Counted from the stretch's first letter, positions 1 through 9,087 are shown. The stretch: DNA of 29,108 bases from CAYVUI01 sp964454745 (GCA_964454745.1 CAYVUI010000057.1:1-29108); one strand, 5' to 3'. Notes: generated by a model from the letters alone, not told the origin. Program-made: numbers and translations.

Positions 1-1
1 A

Positions 2-349
2 CACTTTTTTCACGCAACTTTACAGCATTTCTTTTCCGCAACAGGAACTAGCTACGCAGGTTCTGCTGGTGCCGGCAATAACACCACGGATTACACAGTG
101 GGTAATGGTTGGGAGCTGGTCAGCAGCGACTGGACATACCAAGCTGATACAGGACGTGACGGTCTTCGCATCGAACTGCGTCTTTACAGCTTCCCTTATA
201 CTGACGAAAATGCCAGTACAGATTACTTTGTTGACAATGTAACCATTACCGCTCCGGACCATGCAACCATCGAGTTTGCAGGTGTTCCTGAGCCGACCAG
301 CATGATCCTTCTGGGTCTTGGCGGTGTTCTTTTCGCACGCCGTAAATAG
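2..349 (+). CDS. PEP-CTERM sorting-domain protein, C-terminal part
   Basis: The reading frame is open from the window edge, so the true start lies upstream and only about 115 residues are seen. The C-terminus has the three-part PEP-CTERM signal: VPEPTS, then a short hydrophobic stretch (MILLGLGGVLF), then a basic end (ARRK). In known systems this tail is recognised by an exosortase, cleaved, and the protein is exported to the surface or extracellular matrix. The visible ectodomain is rich in Gly, Thr, Asp and aromatic residues and includes FVDNVTITAP, typical of beta-sandwich extracellular modules; no enzymatic motif is visible. No exosortase gene is in the window. A rho-independent terminator follows directly. 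The sorting class is secure and the function of the ectodomain unknown. Confidence 0.85.
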   Translation, partial: HFFHATLQHFFSATGTSYAGSAGAGNNTTDYTVGNGWELVSSDWTYQADTGRDGLRIELRLYSFPYTDENASTDYFVDNVTITAPDHATIEFAGVPEPTSMILLGLGGVLFARRK

Positions 350-370
350 TCGGTATCTTGTTTTCTCGAA

Positions 371-398
371 GGGGACAAGTCAGCTTGTCCCCTTTTTT
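371..398 (+). terminator. Rho-independent terminator after the PEP-CTERM gene
   Basis: A perfect 9-bp stem (GGGGACAAG / CTTGTCCCC) with a TCAG loop is followed by six T residues. It lies 22 bp after the stop codon of the PEP-CTERM gene and separates it from the prepilin-like gene. Confidence 0.9.
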
Positions 399-541
399 CT
401 GCCTTTCGCGGGGCAGAGTTTATTATCAATTGATTTGTATTGACAGGCTTTGACGGGCAGGTTGACGAATCAATGGGGATTATAGGCGCAGACAGATTAT
501 GTATGCCATTACCGAATCCAGTTGGGTATATTGTGTCTCAA

Positions 542-596
542 GGGAACGTATGTTCCCGGGACAAGTGACTATATGCAGACTTCCCGGGGGGTCTGC
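542..596 (+). other. Two-hairpin leader upstream of the prepilin-like gene
   Basis: The 245 bp between the terminator and the next gene hold no convincing reading frame. They contain two inverted repeats: GGGAAC-GTAT-GTTCCC at 542-557, and a second at 575-596 with GCAGAC/GTCTGC arms around a C-run/G-run core. If transcribed, they would form consecutive hairpins in the 5' leader of the gene starting at 644. Neither has a T-run, so they do not look like terminators. I recognise no known riboswitch class and no clear promoter. The role is unknown. Confidence 0.35.
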
Positions 597-643
597 TGAA
601 AGGGAAGCAGAGATGGGCAAGGTCAGGAATGAAAGGATTCGCT

Positions 644-1633
644 ATGCGGGCGCGTAAAAAAACAGGTTTTACCTTAATCGAGCTGCTGGTCGTGATTGCT
701 GTCATTGCACTTTTAATGGCGATCCTGGCTCCATCTTTGAATATGGCCAAAGAAATGGCACGCAGCGTGGCGTGCAATGCTCATCAGCGCGCAGCGGGGA
801 TCGCTGTCGCAACGTACACTTCCTCGTGGAATGACTGGCTGCCGGGCCCGAATACGAGCGGTCTTCGTCAAACTAAAGGGCTTTATGTAGACGGCAACAG
901 TTCCGGATCCACTCCGGTCCAGAATATGGACTGGATCTCCCCTACCCTTGGTGAAGAACTGGGGCTGCCCAGTGACCGGGAGTCCCGATTTGTCGAAATC
1001 TGCAATACCAAATTCCGGTGCCCGTCGAATAAAGCAAAATACGATTTCGAGTACAACGGCGGCAGCGGGTCAATCATCAACACGGTCCCGATCAACAGTG
1101 TGTACCAAGTTAGTTTTGGTGCGTCTCTGGCATTTCATGTTGTCAGTTACCAAAGCGGGGAGGATAATCTTATTACCGATGAAGGAATGGCAACCAACGA
1201 AGTTGCCGCCATGGTGCCACGGGGTTATCAGCCGAAAATATCCCGCGTCGGAAGTCCTTCAGATAAAGTTTTCTGTATGGATGGTACCCGGTATGTTGAA
1301 GCTCAGCCCGGCGGAGGATACCAGGTATCGATCAACGGCTTTACCAAGCAGATCCAGGGCGGGAATTACATGGTGTACGGTCCGCCGACCCAGTTTGACG
1401 GATCGCCATTTAAAATGACCAGTAAGACGAATCCGAAACTTGTAGAATCCTGCAAAAAATATGGGTATCGTCATCGTGATAAACTGAATGTAACGTATTT
1501 TGACGGGCATACAGAGAGCCTGAAATTTGAAGAGTCGCTGGATATCAATTTGTACTGGCCGAGAGGTTCGAAGGTTCTGCGTTCATCTCAAACGTATGAT
1601 CCGGATGACCGGGACCGTCAGGCCATTAAATAA
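644..1633 (+). CDS. Prepilin-type N-terminal / H-X9-DG C-terminal protein
   Basis: This is a pseudopilin-like exported protein of about 329 residues. The start at 644 (MRARKKTGF) is preferred over an in-frame ATG at 629 because AAAGGA lies 6 bp upstream. The N-terminus is a class III (prepilin peptidase) signal: basic residues, cleavage expected between G and F in KTGFTLIELL, then a hydrophobic helix (LLVVIAVIALLMAILAPSL). Near the C-terminus, in YRHRDKLNVTYFDGH, a His is followed by nine residues and then Asp-Gly, the H-X9-DG motif of the very large planctomycete family of prepilin-like proteins. Such proteins are present in many copies per genome and their role is poorly known, perhaps type II secretion-like fibres or surface proteins. 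Family assignment is firm, function is not. Confidence 0.85.
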   Translation: MRARKKTGFTLIELLVVIAVIALLMAILAPSLNMAKEMARSVACNAHQRAAGIAVATYTSSWNDWLPGPNTSGLRQTKGLYVDGNSSGSTPVQNMDWISPTLGEELGLPSDRESRFVEICNTKFRCPSNKAKYDFEYNGGSGSIINTVPINSVYQVSFGASLAFHVVSYQSGEDNLITDEGMATNEVAAMVPRGYQPKISRVGSPSDKVFCMDGTRYVEAQPGGGYQVSINGFTKQIQGGNYMVYGPPTQFDGSPFKMTSKTNPKLVESCKKYGYRHRDKLNVTYFDGHTESLKFEESLDINLYWPRGSKVLRSSQTYDPDDRDRQAIK

Positions 1634-1712
1634 GAAAAATCTATTTTTCCGTTGAGCAAGCTTTTTTTGCTGCTGGCGGGAGATGATAACTTTAAGACTC
1701 GAAGGAAGGTTG

Positions 1713-3905
1713 ATGCGTATTTCTGTGAGGGTGCAATTTGTTGTTTTGGTTTTACTTGTTCTATGCGCAGGCTGTTTCGGCGCGCTGCGCATCGCTACGT
1801 ACAATATCGCCAATGGTGTAATCCGGACGGGGCTCGATACGGTACTGGAAGCGATCGGGGCTGAAAATGTCAACGGGATTGAACGCCCGGTCGATATCCT
1901 TGCTTTGCAGGAGCAGAGTTCGCCCTCGACGACGACCGAGAGCATCCGGGGAATTCTCAATACGATTTACCAGACGAATGTGTACCAGCGGAGCACAACG
2001 TCGCCGTCTGGTGCGGGCGGGATGTCGACGGTGGTTTACAATTCCTCTACGGTGGTACTGCTGGACGAGGAGGAGATCACAAACGGGCCGGGGCCGCGGA
2101 ACTTTATGCGGTTTACGTTTCGCCCGGTGGGGTATACCTCGCCCGAAGCGATTTTTTATGTTTATGTTTTCCATTTGAAGGCATCGAGCAGTTCGAGTTC
2201 GACGCGAACCCAGGAGGCAGCGGTGCTGCGTGCCAGTGCCGATGCGCTGGGTGAGGGTGCGAATATCATATACACGGGAGACTTTAACCTTTACAGTTCC
2301 AGCGAGGGGGCCTGGACAAACTTTACCGCCGCCGGAAACGGCCAGGCGTTTGACCCGGTCAACCAGGTGGGCGGCTGGCATGACAGCAGTGCATTTAAAC
2401 GCTGGCATACACAGGCACCGGCGGTCAGTCCGCCAAGCGGGCTGGTCGGCAGCGGGATGGATGACCGCTTTGATTTCCAACTGGTTACGGGCGAACTGAT
2501 GGACGGCAACGGTGTGAGCGTGATCACATCTTCGTATCACACTTTTGGTAATAACGGAACGCATTCGCTCAACGGGAATATCTCGAGCGGATCGGGAGCG
2601 AGTTCGACGGTACTTAACGCGATGATGACGGCGACGGACCATTGCCCGGTGGTGGCGGATTACCAGGTGCCGGCGGTGATGGATCTTTCGGTTAGCGAAA
2701 TCCCCTCTCCGGGTGTAATCTGCCAGGGGTATCCGCTGGAGGTGTTTGTCACCAATACGGCTCAGACACAAACCGTTGAGGGTGCGGATGAACTGATCTA
2801 TTTTCTCGATTCAAGTGTCTATGCCTCGGGGGGCGGCGGAGGCGGGGAAGACCCGTTTGCGGACTGGATGGAGACGGATATCGGTTCGACGGGCATCGCG
2901 GGCAGCTATCAGTACAATTCGCAGGATGAGCAGTTGATTATTCACGGGGCGGGCAGCATTACCAGCAGCTCGGATAATTTTCATTTCCTGTACGATGACC
3001 TGACCGGCGATGGTGAACTGGTGTACCGCGTGGCGAATTTTTCGGCGACGGACCTGAACGCGACGGTTGGATTGATGATTCGGGAAGGCACGGGGACAGA
3101 TGCAAGGTACGGTTATATTTACCTGCGTAACTCAGGCGATATCCTGTGGCGAACGCGGTATATTACGGGATTCAGCTCGATTGCGACGCAGGGCGGGATG
3201 CACCTGGGCAGCCGATATCTGAAGATCACGCGGAGCGGGAATACGATTACCGGGTATGAATCGATTGACGGGAATAGTTGGACACAGGTGGATTCGATTG
3301 ACCTGTTCGACCTGGCGGCGACTTTGCAGGTCGGGTTTGCGGTTTCGAGCGGGACAACGGTGGATACGTGCCAGGCGACGTTTGGCGAGGATGGATCGTC
3401 CGGGACTCTTGGGCCGTATACCGCAGATCCGCTGGCGGCGAGCAACGTGCATTACCTGGCGGTGAACGCGGCGCAAACGGGGTATCAGACGGCACAGGTC
3501 TCGGCAAACAGTACGTCCGAGGGTGTGCAGAACGGATTTTTGAGCGAGAATGTGAGCTTTCGGTACACGGATATCGAGGACTTTGACGGGGACTATGATT
3601 TTGACCTGGACGATATTAACCTGCTGCTTGGAGCGATTTATGCGGGCAGCGGAGATGCGATTTTTGATGTGGATGGATCGCTGTCAGTGGACCGGTCAGA
3701 CCTGACTTTTGTGCTGGAGACGATTATGGATGTTCCGTACGGGGATTTTGACCTGGACCGGGACGTGGACGATGCGGACTTGACGATACTTTTGGATAAC
3801 TGGCTCACCCCTGGGGCTCAATGGCAGCATGGGGAAATGACGGGAAATAATGTAGTGGATTTCCAGGATTTTTCGCTGTTTGTCGTGAATCGTCAGGGTG
3901 ATTGA
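1713..3905 (+). CDS. Secreted endonuclease/exonuclease/phosphatase-fold enzyme with dockerin tail
   Basis: A start at 1713 (MRISVRVQF) is preferred over 1683 because GAAGGAAGG precedes it and it places a signal peptide (FVVLVLLVLCAGC) at the N-terminus; about 730 residues. Residues about 26-315 carry the EEP fold motifs in order: RIATYNIAN, ILALQE, YTGDFNLY (about 188), MDDRFDFQLV and TDHCPVVADY (about 308). These supply the metal-binding Glu/Asp, the catalytic Asp/Asn and the Asp-His pair. A CARDB-like linker and poly-Gly follow. Residues about 380-560 resemble a DUF1349/concanavalin-like beta-sandwich (GLMIREG, YIYLRNSG, YLKITRSGNTI). The last about 110 residues have acidic D-x-D-x-D loops (DFDGDYDFDLDDI, FDVDGSLSVDRSDL, DFDLDRDVDDADL) of dockerin type. 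The fold covers DNases, phosphodiesterases and sphingomyelinase-like enzymes; the substrate is not decided here. It is 34 bp upstream of another dockerin protein, probably one operon. Confidence 0.8.
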   Translation: MRISVRVQFVVLVLLVLCAGCFGALRIATYNIANGVIRTGLDTVLEAIGAENVNGIERPVDILALQEQSSPSTTTESIRGILNTIYQTNVYQRSTTSPSGAGGMSTVVYNSSTVVLLDEEEITNGPGPRNFMRFTFRPVGYTSPEAIFYVYVFHLKASSSSSSTRTQEAAVLRASADALGEGANIIYTGDFNLYSSSEGAWTNFTAAGNGQAFDPVNQVGGWHDSSAFKRWHTQAPAVSPPSGLVGSGMDDRFDFQLVTGELMDGNGVSVITSSYHTFGNNGTHSLNGNISSGSGASSTVLNAMMTATDHCPVVADYQVPAVMDLSVSEIPSPGVICQGYPLEVFVTNTAQTQTVEGADELIYFLDSSVYASGGGGGGEDPFADWMETDIGSTGIAGSYQYNSQDEQLIIHGAGSITSSSDNFHFLYDDLTGDGELVYRVANFSATDLNATVGLMIREGTGTDARYGYIYLRNSGDILWRTRYITGFSSIATQGGMHLGSRYLKITRSGNTITGYESIDGNSWTQVDSIDLFDLAATLQVGFAVSSGTTVDTCQATFGEDGSSGTLGPYTADPLAASNVHYLAVNAAQTGYQTAQVSANSTSEGVQNGFLSENVSFRYTDIEDFDGDYDFDLDDINLLLGAIYAGSGDAIFDVDGSLSVDRSDLTFVLETIMDVPYGDFDLDRDVDDADLTILLDNWLTPGAQWQHGEMTGNNVVDFQDFSLFVVNRQGD

Positions 3906-3939
3906 TACTTGTTGACACCATTTTTGGAAGGGTTTTCAG

Positions 3940-6528
3940 ATGAAAAGATTGTATGTGTTGTTTTTAATGGGATTGCTGACCTTGCCTGTGCTGGCCGATA
4001 CGATCGGTTACACGGGTTTCGAGGACAGCAGCCCGCTGTATTCTTCAAAGTATACAGGAAGATATTCAGCACCGCAGTACCTGGTCAATGTGGATGGAGC
4101 CGGGCAGCTTGTTGATTATGCCGGCGGAGCGGAACTGGGGCACAAGATCTGGTACAACGGCACGGACGGTCCCGTAAACCAGGCGGATATGGACTCAACT
4201 TATCCGTATGATTATATCGGGCCTGCGGATTTTCATGCACGGACCGGTGACGGCTGTATGCAGATCGATGACTCCGACCCGGAGCTGACGGTGGAGATCG
4301 CAGAAGTGGATTTGACCGGTTACAATAATGTGATCGTGTCGTTCTTCTTTAAGATTCGCGCGGGCAATTCGTCGCAGGATGGGTATTTTGAGGCGGATGA
4401 CTTTGTGAAGGTGGACCTCGAATACACGGACGACCAGGCAAATGATTATACGGTAACGGTTGTGGATTTGGCCGGGGATGCCGCGAATGATTTTTACGCA
4501 TTGAACGGCTACAACTGGATAGGGTATTCGCAGGCGGTTCCGAACAACGCGGTATCGGCTCAGTTGAAGATGACTGTGCATGTAGATGATTACCAGGAAG
4601 GTGCGTACCTGGATGATGTGTATTTTACCGGAACGACGGGCAGCACGACGTTTACAACGGTTGATTACGGCTGGGAAGACGGCAGCGATGTGCTGGGTGT
4701 CTTCAATAATATCGTGGTCGCAAATGATGCCGTGGAGACTCATGATGCCTCAGCCGGTTCGCTGTACATGGAACGCGGTGTAGACAGCACTCCGCAGACG
4801 TACCTGGCGGAGATTCAAAACCTGCGTCTGGGTGATGTTGTGAATGTCAGCCTGTGGGCGAAGACGGGGCAGTATTCCGGATTCCAGGATGGTTCGATTA
4901 GCCTGGCGGCGAATTTCATTGATGTTAACGGTGATTATGTTGCTTATGCGGGCGAGCTGACGACGTATTCGGGCAATGACTGGACCGAAATCAGCGGTGC
5001 GTTCGGGATGTCTAACGCTGACGCAACGGGGATCATGATTGTTGCGAAGGTTTATAATGAATCCGGTGATTCGGGGTGGGTAGATGACATCAGCATTACC
5101 TACCCGGATTATGCAACGAACCCGATTACGGTAGCATTTCCGAGCAGTTCGATCAGCTACCCAGCGACCAAGACGAGCAGCTACGGCTGGGAAGATTTGG
5201 GCGTGGTACTGGATGACTTTTTCTGGCCGATCGTGAATAACGTATTTACCGAAGCAAGAACGGGGACACGTTCACTGAAGATCACCAAGGACTTTGGTGT
5301 CAGCAGTACGCCGTACGGTTACGTGGCGTTTATTGACGGCCTGGTAGACGGTGACGTGGTTCGCGCAAGCTTTTACGGCAAGGACGGCCGCTATACCGGC
5401 TTTGACCCCGATGACGGCTCGATTCGCCTGTGGGCACACTATACGGATGTTCCCGGTGAGCCCAACAGCTTTGGCGGCAGTGCCGGCGGTAATGAGATGT
5501 ACAGCAGTAACGACTGGACCGAGCTTTCCGGCATGTGGGTCTTCGATGAAGGGGACACGTCGCAGTTCGATCCGCGTACGGGCATGATTATAGAAGCCCG
5601 CGTATACTCTGAGAGCGGCGATTACGGTTTCGTGGATGATCTTGTGATCGAAGTTCCGGATTTCCCGCGCGTGAGTGTTGACTTCCCGGATCCGTGTGCT
5701 TTGCCGATCTGTACGAATCCGTTTAGCGACTTTGACGGTGACTGTGAAACGAAGCTTAACGATCTGCAGGAATTTATCGGTCAGTACGGCAGCGATGGTA
5801 TCGGGTCGTTTATTGATCCCGGCTATCTGTACCGCGGTTATGACTGGTTTGATCCTAACGGTGTAGCAATTGACGCAGAATGGAATGAACCTGTGGTTGC
5901 GGTTGTTTCCACGGACGCACCGGACGGCAAGAGCCTGGAGATCGAAATGGGCACTACATTTTCCGGTGCGGCTGAAGTTCGTGTTGCCAATGCAACGGGC
6001 ATCCAGGACGGCGATGAGATTCATGTCGCAGTAACCTGGAAGAGCGGTTCGGATCCAAACTCGTATCTGTCGCTTGGCGGATACATGATTCGTGACAATG
6101 CGTACAAGGGCAGTAAGTTCGAGCTGGATGAGATCGTCAGCACATCGGACGGCTGGACAACGGCTTCGGCCCGGATGTACTTTGACATCGGTGATCCGCC
6201 CCGTGAAGGTATCGGCATCGTGGTTTACGGCCACGGCGATCCGGGTATGGTTGCAGGTTACGTAGATAAGGTCGTGGTTTCCGCGCCTTATTACGAGGAC
6301 AACGGCAGCCCGCTGACGGTGATTGAGTTCCCGAGCCTTGATCCGCTGGGAATCGATGTCAACGAAGGGTACCTTGTGACGAACCCGGCGGAATTTCCGC
6401 TGGCGTGCGTGAATCGTCCCCAAGCGGATATCAACCAGGACTGCTACGTAACCCTTGGTGATTACATCTTTGTTGCCGATGAGTGGCTTGGCTGTGGATG
6501 GGATGTTGAATCCAACTGCTCATTCTAA
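3940..6528 (+). CDS. Secreted multi-module protein with internal and C-terminal dockerin-like segments
   Basis: This 862-residue exported protein starts with a signal peptide (MKRLYVLFLMGLLTLPVLA, cleavage after VLA); GGAAGGG lies 7 bp before the ATG. Residues about 22-235 form one beta-rich domain (GYTGFEDSS ... GAYLDDVYFTG). Two similar modules follow at about 242-404 and 413-584, each running YGWED ... SG.WTE.SG ... VYNESGD/VYSESGD ... VDD, which looks like carbohydrate-binding/galactose-binding-like sandwiches. A single calcium-loop segment (FSDFDGDCETKLNDL, about 592-606) is followed by a third, more divergent module (about 633-797) and a terminal dockerin-like loop (DINQDCYVTLGDY). No catalytic motif is visible, so a binding or structural role outside the cell is inferred. 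It is likely co-transcribed with the EEP-dockerin gene upstream. Confidence 0.75.
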   Translation: MKRLYVLFLMGLLTLPVLADTIGYTGFEDSSPLYSSKYTGRYSAPQYLVNVDGAGQLVDYAGGAELGHKIWYNGTDGPVNQADMDSTYPYDYIGPADFHARTGDGCMQIDDSDPELTVEIAEVDLTGYNNVIVSFFFKIRAGNSSQDGYFEADDFVKVDLEYTDDQANDYTVTVVDLAGDAANDFYALNGYNWIGYSQAVPNNAVSAQLKMTVHVDDYQEGAYLDDVYFTGTTGSTTFTTVDYGWEDGSDVLGVFNNIVVANDAVETHDASAGSLYMERGVDSTPQTYLAEIQNLRLGDVVNVSLWAKTGQYSGFQDGSISLAANFIDVNGDYVAYAGELTTYSGNDWTEISGAFGMSNADATGIMIVAKVYNESGDSGWVDDISITYPDYATNPITVAFPSSSISYPATKTSSYGWEDLGVVLDDFFWPIVNNVFTEARTGTRSLKITKDFGVSSTPYGYVAFIDGLVDGDVVRASFYGKDGRYTGFDPDDGSIRLWAHYTDVPGEPNSFGGSAGGNEMYSSNDWTELSGMWVFDEGDTSQFDPRTGMIIEARVYSESGDYGFVDDLVIEVPDFPRVSVDFPDPCALPICTNPFSDFDGDCETKLNDLQEFIGQYGSDGIGSFIDPGYLYRGYDWFDPNGVAIDAEWNEPVVAVVSTDAPDGKSLEIEMGTTFSGAAEVRVANATGIQDGDEIHVAVTWKSGSDPNSYLSLGGYMIRDNAYKGSKFELDEIVSTSDGWTTASARMYFDIGDPPREGIGIVVYGHGDPGMVAGYVDKVVVSAPYYEDNGSPLTVIEFPSLDPLGIDVNEGYLVTNPAEFPLACVNRPQADINQDCYVTLGDYIFVADEWLGCGWDVESNCSF

Positions 6529-6576
6529 GTGAGAATGACTCCATGGCAGCAACCAGGCTGTAAATTGTGAATTCAG

Positions 6577-6617
6577 GCCGGGTTTTTCTTCACGGCGGAG
6601 AAAACCCGGCTTTTTTT
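6577..6617 (+). terminator. Rho-independent terminator after the dockerin gene pair
   Basis: Ten-bp perfect arms (GCCGGGTTTT at 6577-6586 and AAAACCCGGC at 6601-6610) with a 14-nt loop are followed by a run of seven T residues. It lies 48 bp after the stop codon of the multi-module dockerin protein and ends the secreted-protein cluster. Confidence 0.9.
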
Positions 6618-6692
6618 ATTTCAGAGCTGTTTTTTTCTGATATGATATACACAATGATAATCGGTTGGACCTGTTAAAATTCAGGAGTAACA

Positions 6693-8156
6693 ATGGCCTT
6701 AGAGGAAACGAATAGGGAGAAAAATATTTTCAGCCGCAAGCCCGGCCTCACCGTACTGGTCGCCCTGGCGGTTATTATTTTGAGTGGATTGTTCCTGCGG
6801 TGGTATATGGGCAATGAAAATCCGTCCGGCCCGGAGGCCGAGGCAACTGGATGGAAAGCACAAGCCGCCGAAAAATGGGGCATGCCCTATGACCAGCTTC
6901 CGGAGAAACACCTTGGGATTATTTCTCCGCACAGCCGGGATATCCAGATGCAGTTTCAGCAGGCGTTTCAGTCTTGGGCGGCACAAGAGGCAGGAATCCG
7001 CGTAAAAATCTGGTGGTACAATATCGGAGGCGGCAGTCATTCGATTCTGAATTACCTGATGAAAGCGGAAAACGATGAAAATGCCCCATCGATCGACGTG
7101 GTTTTCGGTGGCGGTGAGTATGTTTTTGAACAACTCGCGAAGAATGGACTTCTGGACTCGATGGTGATTGATGCGGAAACTGTCGTTCAGATTCCCGGGG
7201 ACAACCACGGACTTGAACTTTATGACTCCCAAATGCGGTGGTGCGGAACGGCACTGAGCGGCTTTGGCATTCTTTACAATCAGCAAATGCTCGAAGAAGC
7301 CGGATGCGGCAGCCCTTCGGCCTGGCAGGACCTGGCCTATGATGATTATTTTGACAAGATCGTGCTTGCCAATCCTGCGAATTCAGGTACCGCGGCGGCG
7401 ATTAACAATCTGATTGTTCAAAGCAGCGGCAATTGGCCCGATGGCTGGAAACGCCTGATGCTGATCCTGTCAAATGTACAAGCATTTATTGATCGGTCCA
7501 CCGACGCAGCAAACCAGCCGCTTTTGCATGAAGTGCCGATTACGGCCTGTATTGATTTTTTCGGGATATCCCGGCAGGAGATGTCCCCGGAGGATATTAC
7601 GTTTGCACTCCCGCAGGATGGTGAGGGAATGAGCGTGGACCCGATCGGGATCTTGCATACCTGCAAAAATCCCGACACCGCGCGGTTTTTCGTGAATTTT
7701 GTGCTTTCGATGCAGGGGCAATCACTGTGGGGTCTTCCTTCCGGACATCCGGACGGGCCGTCGATTACGACTTTATACAGAAAGCCGATCCGCAAGGACT
7801 TTTACAGCCGCTATTCCGGTGCCCTGCCGGGCTGGCTGGCCGATCCGTACGAAAATGCGAACCAAGAGATTTCGTCAGTTGAATTCCCTGAGGCAATGCA
7901 CAGTGTGCTGATCTCACTGGTTCAGGCCGCGGCGGTGGAAAACCATGAACTGATGAAGCAGGCCCGGGCCAGGCTGATCGCCGAGGGCATGCCGGCAGAG
8001 AAGGTTGCCCGGTTTGCCGCACTGCCTGAGGATGTGGATACACTGGAAAAGGTGGAAATCACCGGGCGGGCGCTGAGCGACTCGGACCAGGCCGGGAAGT
8101 TGATTGATTACTGGAAAAAACATTTCGAAACCGTTTACAGGGAAATTCTTGAGTAA
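6693..8156 (+). CDS. ABC-type extracellular solute-binding protein, membrane-anchored
   Basis: A 487-residue protein with AGGAG 5 bp before the ATG. A single hydrophobic segment at about 19-39 (LTVLVALAVIILSGLFLRWYM) follows a basic cytosolic end; there is no lipobox, so it is probably an N-terminally anchored periplasmic protein. The rest fits the family 1/ferric-type (FbpA-like) binding-protein fold: HLGIISPHSRDIQMQFQQAF near the start, IDVVFGGGEYVFEQLAKNGLLD, SGFGILYNQQMLEEAG, LANPANSGTAAAINN and FVNFVLSMQGQ. Such proteins deliver iron, polyamine or similar ligands to an ABC permease, but no permease or ATPase gene adjoins it. The C-terminal about 100 residues are helical and charged and extend beyond the usual fold. 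Fold is fairly sure, ligand unknown. Confidence 0.75.
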   Translation: MALEETNREKNIFSRKPGLTVLVALAVIILSGLFLRWYMGNENPSGPEAEATGWKAQAAEKWGMPYDQLPEKHLGIISPHSRDIQMQFQQAFQSWAAQEAGIRVKIWWYNIGGGSHSILNYLMKAENDENAPSIDVVFGGGEYVFEQLAKNGLLDSMVIDAETVVQIPGDNHGLELYDSQMRWCGTALSGFGILYNQQMLEEAGCGSPSAWQDLAYDDYFDKIVLANPANSGTAAAINNLIVQSSGNWPDGWKRLMLILSNVQAFIDRSTDAANQPLLHEVPITACIDFFGISRQEMSPEDITFALPQDGEGMSVDPIGILHTCKNPDTARFFVNFVLSMQGQSLWGLPSGHPDGPSITTLYRKPIRKDFYSRYSGALPGWLADPYENANQEISSVEFPEAMHSVLISLVQAAAVENHELMKQARARLIAEGMPAEKVARFAALPEDVDTLEKVEITGRALSDSDQAGKLIDYWKKHFETVYREILE

Positions 8157-8232
8157 CGCGGGCTTTTGGTGCATAATACGGCTTAATGTGTGATCAGATT
8201 GATATTCAAGCCGATATAAGCTCATCTGGATT

Positions 8233-9087
8233 ATGGCAAAAACGGAAATGAATCGCGGATTTTTGAATAACGCCCGGGCCTATCTTTCGGGGCCGATGGA
8301 CTTCGTATCTTCAAGGGCCCAAGAACGAAAAACCGGATGGCGCGTGAAGATGGGGCAATTTCTGCGCAAAATGGGGGTGACCGTCTTTGATCCCTGGTCC
8401 AAGCCCCGGGTGCTGGGCATGCACGAGTACGGCAAGGAGGACGTCAAGACGATCCAGGTGCGAAAGGACTGGACGTTTGAGCAGAGCGAAGAGGGACGCA
8501 TGGCCCGGCTCAAGTGCGGGGCGACGTTCCGCGAGACGATGCATATGGACCTGCGGATGGTGGATATCAGCGATTTTGTGATCGCGTACTGCCCGACGAA
8601 TATTTACAGCGTGGGTACGCCGCATGAGATCATCGTCGCGCGGCTTCAGCATAAACCGGTGCTGTTTGTCAGCCCACCGGTGACCTTTCCGACCCTGCAT
8701 GAGCTGCATGACCATATGCAGGACAAAGGCGACAGAAAGGGGCTGCAACTTCTCGAACAGTTCATCCGGGAGTACCCGATCAAAGAGAATCCGGAGGGGA
8801 TTCCATCTTTGTGGTATATGCCGCTGATCGGAGGGGATAACTTTTTTGACGGATTCGGCTTCGCGGAATTTAGGGAGGATTTCGGCTGGGGTGATGACAG
8901 CCCGACGGATCTGCTGGAAGCGGCAAAACCACCGCAGCGGCCGCTATTGCCGTTTTTGAATGAGCTCAATCACCGGCAAACCCTGCCGGATAAGTACAGC
9001 TTCAGCAAGAAAATGAACGTGCCCAATGACGACTGGCTGCTGCTGGACCTGGAGCACGAAGCGGAGGAAATGGGAAATCAGGACTAA
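8233..9087 (+). CDS. Nucleoside 2-deoxyribosyltransferase-like protein
   Basis: A 284-residue cytosolic protein lying 76 bp after the solute-binding protein. The N-terminal half resembles the nucleoside 2-deoxyribosyltransferase (NDT) fold: AYLSGPM at 16-22 (nucleotide-binding loop), DLRMVDISDFVIAY around 105-118, and the SVGTPHEIIVAR segment near 126-137, whose Glu (about 132) would be the nucleophile. Family members exchange bases between deoxynucleosides or hydrolyse nucleoside monophosphates. The second half (about 160-284) has many aromatic and acidic residues and is not recognised; it makes the protein longer than the roughly 150-residue family core. No strong ribosome-binding site is seen, and a Met at position 6 is an alternative start. 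NDT-fold is likely; the actual reaction is open. Confidence 0.65.
   Translation: MAKTEMNRGFLNNARAYLSGPMDFVSSRAQERKTGWRVKMGQFLRKMGVTVFDPWSKPRVLGMHEYGKEDVKTIQVRKDWTFEQSEEGRMARLKCGATFRETMHMDLRMVDISDFVIAYCPTNIYSVGTPHEIIVARLQHKPVLFVSPPVTFPTLHELHDHMQDKGDRKGLQLLEQFIREYPIKENPEGIPSLWYMPLIGGDNFFDGFGFAEFREDFGWGDDSPTDLLEAAKPPQRPLLPFLNELNHRQTLPDKYSFSKKMNVPNDDWLLLDLEHEAEEMGNQD

Noticed and set aside
5272..6423. 383-codon minus-strand frame opposite the multi-module dockerin protein
   Set aside because: The plus-strand protein has a signal peptide, repeated modules and dockerin loops; the minus product is low-complexity in Arg/Ile/Val with no motifs.
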